Shown here: positions 58,848 through 64,000 of the stretch, piece after piece
Numbering within the stretch: position 1 is the stretch's first letter
How the letters are laid out: each line of letters opens with the position of its first letter
Assembly (NCBI GenBank): GCA_028386065.3
Contig: JAKUCV010007175.1
Location: 17,759-81,758 of the forward strand
DNA: 64,000 nucleotides
Direction of reading: 5' to 3'
Origin: Turnera subulata
Taxonomy: Eukaryota; Streptophyta; Magnoliopsida; Malpighiales; Passifloraceae
Position numbers and translations under genes: made by a program
The notes under the pieces: model-generated
What the model was told of the DNA's origin: nothing
The model's database searches: none
What the model saw: the letters and a program-made list of their open reading frames with translations, nothing else

Positions 58848-59309
58848 CTCCCCCTTGATCCTATTGCTTAAACTTCCACCCAGCTCAAGAATTTGATATT
58901 CATCAAACATCTTCTACCAAAGCTTCAAAGCTCCAAATTTCCAGCAACAAAAAAAACCTTTAGCACACCTTCATTCGTTGTTTCAATCACAACAACCATC
59001 ATCTTCTTCAACCAAAAATCTTCCATTCCTTCAATCTGGATACGTAACATCTTTATCCATTCCTTTAACTGCAACATTTCTAGGATACGTTTTCCTAGAG
59101 AATCATCAATTGCATCTTCAACTAGACCTCCAAAGTTTGCTGCAACCATAATTCTGCTGCAGCATTCTCTCCAGTTGCATTTGTTAAACTCCTGCAATTC
59201 AAAAAGCTTCCTTTTTTTTTTCAAAGATAAACATCAAAAGAAGTTATAGCAGCAAAAGATAACAAAGATTGGTTAACAGGTCCCGTAAGATCATGGGGCT
59301 CCGCTACCA

Positions 59310-59669
59310 TGTTAAAAGAAACCAGAAAGATGGAGTTTCCTTTTGATTAGGAAACTTTGAACCAAAGCTAAAAGATAGTCATCAAAGATGACTCTAAAGA
59401 TATGGAGGAGGAAAGGAAACTGAAACGTTAATCCATTCCAACTCAAAGATTTCGGTTACATCCATATGCTATTTATAGTCAACACTTATGATCCTAATTA
59501 GTACACGTTGAACTAACTTCTACCACTATTACAAAAAGCACCTTCTACATAATTCTTAAAAATAGATTTCTCTAGATTGTTCCTTACTCTCGCATAAACT
59601 CTCTGGAATTATCATGTAAGTGACAATATTCTAGAGTATTCTTCTCTTGCAATAGGATCAACTCCAACA
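59310..59669 (-). repeat. 5' LTR of the TRIM
   Basis: 360 bp. It is 5' because the primer-binding-site-like sequence adjoins it on the minus strand. Confidence 0.9.
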
Positions 59670-60000
59670 GATTATGGGTTGGAGCAATTGATGAACTGAG
59701 TGGAAATTACAGGTGAATCCTTTGTCATTGGCAAACATGCTTTGACATCGTACAGGATGGTTTGTGCTGTTATATTGTTTTTAGTCCATTTACTGATGAT
59801 GAAGATGGAGCATTGTTAGCTCTTTCTTGAACTTCACGAATGTGCAAATTTAATCCCGGACTTTCTCTTCTGCAATCAAGAGCACATGCAAGAAAAATAC
59901 TGCACTGGAGTTTCTTTGGCCTGCATTTTACAAGGAGCAGGTGAAGAGGAAGAAGCTTCATAACCAAGTTCAAGAAGCAAAAGGTGCGTTCAAACGGTGT

Positions 60001-60235
60001 AGATTTTTTTTTTTTGTTTTGCTATATGGTCTAGATGATGCAACCCTTTTGCTTCAAACGATGTAAATTTTTTATTTTGCTATATGGTTTAGATAATGCA
60101 ACTAGTATAAAGAAGGAAGCGTCACGGATATGTGCATCCGCATATCCATCAACTTTGGCTTTGCATTACAAAGAAGGGAGTGTCACGGATATATGCTCTT
60201 ATGCCCATCAACTTTGGCTTTTGGATTTAGTTTGA
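60001..60235. repeat. Two adjacent short tandem duplications near the Helitron 3' end
   Basis: A unit of about 55-60 bp containing TTTTGCTATATGGT and AGATGATGCAAC/AGATAATGCAAC repeats at about 60001-60110. A second, 61-bp unit containing GTCACGGATAT and CCATCAACTTTGGCTTT repeats at 60112 and 60173. Copies are diverged. Confidence 0.6.
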
Positions 60236-60436
60236 GAGAGAGTGTTTTCAGTAAATGAAAAACAATATATATATTGTCAGAGAGATTTGATTTGACTACT
60301 ATTTTATGGAGTAGATTATGAAAATATATATATGATTCATATATAAGTCGATGATACTATAAATTATAATATTACAATCGTATTTCTTTTGTCTCTACGA
60401 TAGTTTCTTAATTTGAATATTGCAATATATACAATT

Positions 60437-60466
60437 CCCGCAGCGAAGCGCGGGGTAACTCACTAG
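60437..60466 (+). other. Helitron 3' terminus (hairpin plus CTAG)
   Basis: The stem CCCGC (60437-60441) pairs with GCGGG (60450-60454) across an 8-base loop. Twelve bases later the element ends in CTAG (60463-60466) with T following. This is the canonical Helitron 3' signature. Confidence 0.75.
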
Positions 60467-61120
60467 TATGTTTAAGGTTCTCGAGAGTGGAGAAGCAACA
60501 GATAAACGAGAGGCCTCCACCAGTTTAAGGTTTGATCAGTTCATATATATATATATATATATTTACCAAAATTTTTAGCAGTTTTGCTTCCGTTTTGGCA
60601 CAAATTTCCTGTGGAACTCGCATTTTAATCAACCTTGTATGGTATAGGACCCATTTCATGACCAATGAAATTTACTGTGGTATTTGGAAACTTGCAAGTA
60701 AATAGACAGCAGATACAGTTGACCTGATCAACTATCAAGTGAGGACTGACTAGCTGCTGCTGATGCTTGGCAATTTGGTTCAACTGAAGCAGATGATAGG
60801 GAAGTAGTTTAAGGTGAATTTATTGGAGGATTAGAGGAGAACCTCCTCTCCATCCTTTGCCCATAAAATATTTTTAAATGTTTCCACCACTAGTTTTATG
60901 AATCTCTGTAGAGCTCTGTAATTGGAATTACTTGTTAATTGGTTGTTTATAACTTATAATGAGCAAAACAAAACTTAAAATTTTCATCATCTTTCATAAA
61001 GTTGCTTACTGTAAAGATCTTCATATCATGCCACTATGTTATTCTACAAGGTGGATTTTTTCAGGCAATTTTATTTGTCTATTTACTCTACAGGTTGTTT
61101 TAGTTCAAGAAAATAAGCTT

Positions 61121-61700
61121 ATGGATGCAAGAAGAAATTCTCAATCCATGGTGTCTAAATTGAAGAAGCCAAAGAACAACCTGGCAGCAGGAGAACCACC
61201 TTTCCCTTCCACGGGTCGATGCATTCATTACGACATATTCTTGAGTTTCAGAGGTTCAGATACTCGATATACTTTCACTGACCATCTCAAGAGAGAGTTA
61301 GTAGTTAAAGGAGGGTATTTAGTGTTTTTTGACGACGAAGGGATTCCATCAGGAAAGGAGATTCAGTCAGAACTCCCAAAAGCAATACAGAAGTCGAAAT
61401 CATCCATAGTTGTGCTCTCCAAAGATTATGCTTCCTCAAAAATGGTGCTTAAATGAACTTGTGGAGATCGTAAACCGTCACACACAAGACGGACATCATG
61501 TTTTGCCTGTTTTCTATCATGTAATTCAAGTTTGCATTATGCAGTTTAAGAGCTGCAAATCTCAGAGAAAGTTCAATACAACCCAATGGCTTATTCATCT
61601 GTGAAAAGAAATGTTTCGAATCTTTATGAAAGGCACATGAAATGGATTCCAAGTTCAAATTCTTACGCTTTTCTAACTAGTGAGATAAAAAGCTAAAGTA
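61121..61700 (+). pseudogene. TIR pseudogene, second copy
   Basis: Near-identical to 31841-32420, with two amino-acid differences in the open part (GKEIQSELPKAIQ here, GNEIQSELPIAIQ there). It has the same extra A and the same MVLK stop, so the frameshift predates the duplication. The remnant of the NB-ARC exon is absent because the duplication break falls before it. Confidence 0.9.
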
Positions 61701-62175
61701 AAATTTGAACCAACTTGATTAAGCTCGACCCGAATCTACGTAGTTTTACGCACGAACGCATGAATAGGCTTGTGAATTTACCGAGTCAAGTATTACTAAG
61801 CTCGAACTCGACTCGTTACAACTAAGCTCAACTTGAGCTTGGTTTCAACTTGATGAAACCCTCTCGAATTCAAGTTATCTTCGAGTCTATTTCGATATAT
61901 GTTTCTATTACTTAACGCTTTAAAAGCAAAAAAGAGAGAAGTCAATCATAATTCGAGGACACAACTTCACCGGTTCAAGTGATGCATTTGGTCTCTCTGA
62001 AGTATAGAGTTCTTTTACTTCTTAATTGGACCAGCTTGAGGATGTGGGAAAAAGAAATAGTTGGAGGACAGGGAATATGGTCATATACCACAAAATGACT
62101 GAACTCGTCCTCCAATATAAATCTTGGACTTGGCCTGGATCAATAGCCTTTTATCCTGACCATGTCTGTCTCTTA

Positions 62176-63960
62176 GGCTGCGTTTGGACTGCGGGTATGG
62201 GACAGGCGCGCTGGGCTTAATTTGCAGAGGCCCGATGTTTGGATGGCGGGGCGGGATTATCGGATAGACTCAAGTCCAACGCGCGTTGGACTAAAACGAA
62301 ATTTTTTCTCCTCTCCGACCCCTAGGAACAGAACAGAAGTCCTTGAACAGCACTGTTTCTACGAAGAAATTACCCTTACCGAATTTAATTAATACCTACA
62401 CTATCCTCATTGATAAAATCCTATTTTCTTCTCATTTTTTTTTTTAAATTCTTCTCTTCTCACCTCTCTTCGTTCTCTCTCCCTCTCCCTCCCTCCCCAT
62501 CTCCCTCCCTTACGAATTCTGTGAGATGATTAGAATCTTCAACCTCTTTTTCTTTGCTCCTCCCCTCCCCGATTCGTCCTCCTCCCCTTTCTTTCTTGAC
62601 TCCTCCTCTCATCTTCTTCATTTTTTTTGATTAAAATCTTCATCCTTTTCTCTTTTCCTTATATGTTTTCCTCCACCCTCTTTATCACCAATTCCGGCCA
62701 TGGAAGCCACCAAAGAGACGCTGGGAAAGGCGATTCAGATGAAAGGGAAGAAACTAGGGGCAGATTTAAGGTTGAATTGGGGCTCAATTTGGTGAATTGG
62801 AACCTAGGGTTCATCCTATACCAAATTGGGGATTTTTCCAATTTTGAGTTATAATCCTCAAATTTTTTGAGGATAATTATTTGACAAATATTGTTTAATG
62901 TATGGGAATGGGTAGTTTGGATTGATTTGGACGATTTTGATGAATTTAATTTCTAGGGTTCATCTTTGATGATACTTGGGGATTTTTCCTAATTTGAGTT
63001 ATAATCCTCAAATTGTTTGAGGGGAATTATTTGACAAGTATTGTTTAATGCGTGGAATGGGTAGTTTGGATTGATTTGGACGATTTTGATGAATTTAATT
63101 TCTAGGGTTCATCAAGTATAATATTTGGGATATTTCTAATTATTTAGTTTCTAACCCTGATTAATTGAGGAAAAACAATAAAAAAAGAATGCATATTAAT
63201 AATTAGTACGAATTTATTTGCACTCGGATGAAATTCTCAGTTAAAATTAGATTACGTGATTTGTTTATCATTACATGCCAATATAACAATTATTGGCCAT
63301 ATATATATATAAGTGTTGAAAATATATTAAAATTCAGTCAAAAAAATTATTAAAATTATTTATAGAATATGTGTTATTCAGCTAAGCATGCAACAAAAAT
63401 CCCCCATGGGACATTATCACATCTAGCCATATATGGTTCAACATATGTAGTGTGAACCAATTGTAATGTGAAATTTCCGCTTCTTGTATTTCATTACATT
63501 ATCAAATTGCAGTATATTACGGAAGAACATTGTCAAATGCTTCCATTGCTACCTTTTTCCTTATTTTTAAAAGGAGTCGTAATCAACTATACTAATTTTG
63601 CAAAATGGACCAATGAATATATTATGACCCAGTATATTGCATAGAAAAGTTATATGACTCCTATGTTTTCCTTATTTTTAATTGAGCCACTCATTTTAAT
63701 GTTAATTTTGTACTTCTAATCACATCTAGTCAGTTCTTTTCACAGTTTTCGAAACATCTCAATAAAACAACAGTACTCAGGGCATTATTGTCTTTAACAG
63801 CATTAGTCCAGTTTAGTCCACAGTTTACCAAACACTTTTCAGTACAACTGTTCTTCTCAATGTACAACATACCAAACAGCAAATAGGACAGTACTATAGT
63901 CCAGTCCAGTCCAGTCTAGTCTCGTCCACTCCAATCCAGTCCAGTGGTCCAAACGCTAGC
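62176..63960. mobile_element. PIF/Harbinger-like non-autonomous DNA transposon (copy 2, without insertions)
   Basis: 1785 bp between TTA target copies (62173-62175 and 63961-63963), with terminal inverted repeats GGCTGCGTTTGGACT and GGTCCAAACGCTAGC. It gives the native size of the element disrupted in copy 1 and preserves the empty sites of the SINE (about 63082) and the LINE (about 63784). Confidence 0.6.
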
Positions 63961-64000
63961 TTAAGTATCTCTGTCTTGTTCTCAAGCCCATAGATTAGCC

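Larger units (their letters stand above)
58488..59669 (-). mobile_element. TRIM (terminal-repeat retrotransposon in miniature)
   Basis: 1182 bp with two 360-bp LTRs, TGTTAAAAG...CTCCAACA, and target duplication GATTA (58483-58487 and 59670-59674). On the minus strand, TGGTAGCGGAGC (59309-59298) abuts the 5' LTR as primer site, and a purine tract AAGGGGGAG precedes the 3' LTR at about 58848. The 462-bp interior encodes no recognisable protein. It inserted into the kinesin pseudogene. Confidence 0.9.
58156..60003 (+). pseudogene. Kinesin-14 (KIN-14) gene fragments, pseudogene
   Basis: A coiled-coil segment starts MAKLVSSAEQMMGMKSIARC and continues with frame breaks through ANDQLEKVSMELDNKFF (58156-58365). 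The TRIM then interrupts it at 58487. After it, about 59825-59850 encodes HECANLIPDF, and 59928-59985 encodes EQVKRKKLHNQVQEAKG. The last is the neck just before the kinesin-14 motor, where the family continues GNIRVFCRCRP; here it degrades at once and the motor is missing. Pieces are separated by intron-like DNA. It lies inside the candidate Helitron, fitting gene-fragment capture. Confidence 0.65.
43533..60466 (+). mobile_element. Candidate Helitron carrying kinesin-14 gene fragments, with later nested insertions
   Basis: The 3' terminus is good: a GC hairpin at 60437-60454, then ...CACTAG at 60466, followed by host T. The proposed 5' end is TCTTCTCCC at 43533, preceded by A, followed by AT-rich sequence of the sort seen at plant Helitron starts; this end is a guess from TC after A. 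The Athila-like element (44514-57131) and the TRIM (58488-59669) inserted later. Without them the Helitron would be about 3.1 kb. No Rep-helicase frame is present, so it would be non-autonomous. The interior carries exons resembling kinesin-14. Confidence 0.5.
60486..64000. repeat. Duplicated segment, copy 2 (runs off the window)
   Basis: 60486-61704 matches 31270-32424, except for a replaced block near 60640-60710. 61701-64000 matches 23109-31180 without the SINE and LINE. The two parts meet at 61701-61704 in AAAT, shared by both source ends, so the join has 4 bp of microhomology. The sequence still matches at the window end, so the unit probably continues. Confidence 0.88.

Noticed and set aside
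60959..61456. Second TIR open frame as a functional TIR-only gene
   Set aside because: It ends in the same one-base frameshift as the copy at 31841, before the conserved WCLNEL segment.

Overview
The window is nuclear DNA from a flowering plant. Coding genes have short exons and GT-AG introns, intergenic DNA is AT-rich, and plant retrotransposons nest inside one another. An intact TIR domain gene points to a eudicot. I cannot name the species. All exon models below were made by eye from splice consensus, phase matching and family conservation, without transcripts.

Layout. Four host genes look complete, all on the + strand: a GH3 acyl-acid amido synthetase (1958-3901), a small SEC-C motif protein with a predicted organelle presequence (5530-16580), a DRB2-like double-stranded RNA-binding protein (18811-22179), and a disease-resistance gene that joins a TIR domain to a non-TIR (RPS2/CNL-type) NB-ARC-LRR (33995-38129). 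A broken paralogue of the last gene lies just upstream (31841-32640), and its TIR part is repeated at 61121-61700.

The rest is mostly mobile DNA, much of it nested. The last intron of the SEC-C gene holds an L1-type LINE (8296-16389), which itself carries a 2.7 kb TR-GAG element (LTR element with gag only, 11853-14566). A unit at 23109-32424 is partly repeated at 60486-64000. The first copy contains a SINE and a 5'-inverted LINE that the second lacks, so the second copy preserves both empty sites. A decayed RNase H-bearing LINE occupies 38839 to about 43200 and contains a 7-N gap beside a run of 22 C. From about 43533 to 60466 there appears to be a Helitron that captured kinesin-14 exons. It was later hit by an Athila-like LTR retrotransposon (44514-57131, with a solo LTR of another family in its 3' LTR) and by a TRIM (58488-59669).

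Most notable: the TIR/CNL-type NLR chimera, whose fused order is also visible in its pseudogene paralogue; the duplication that provides natural empty sites for a SINE and a twin-primed LINE; and the SEC-C gene, whose last six residues lie beyond an 8.6 kb intron in a 19-nt coding exon segment.
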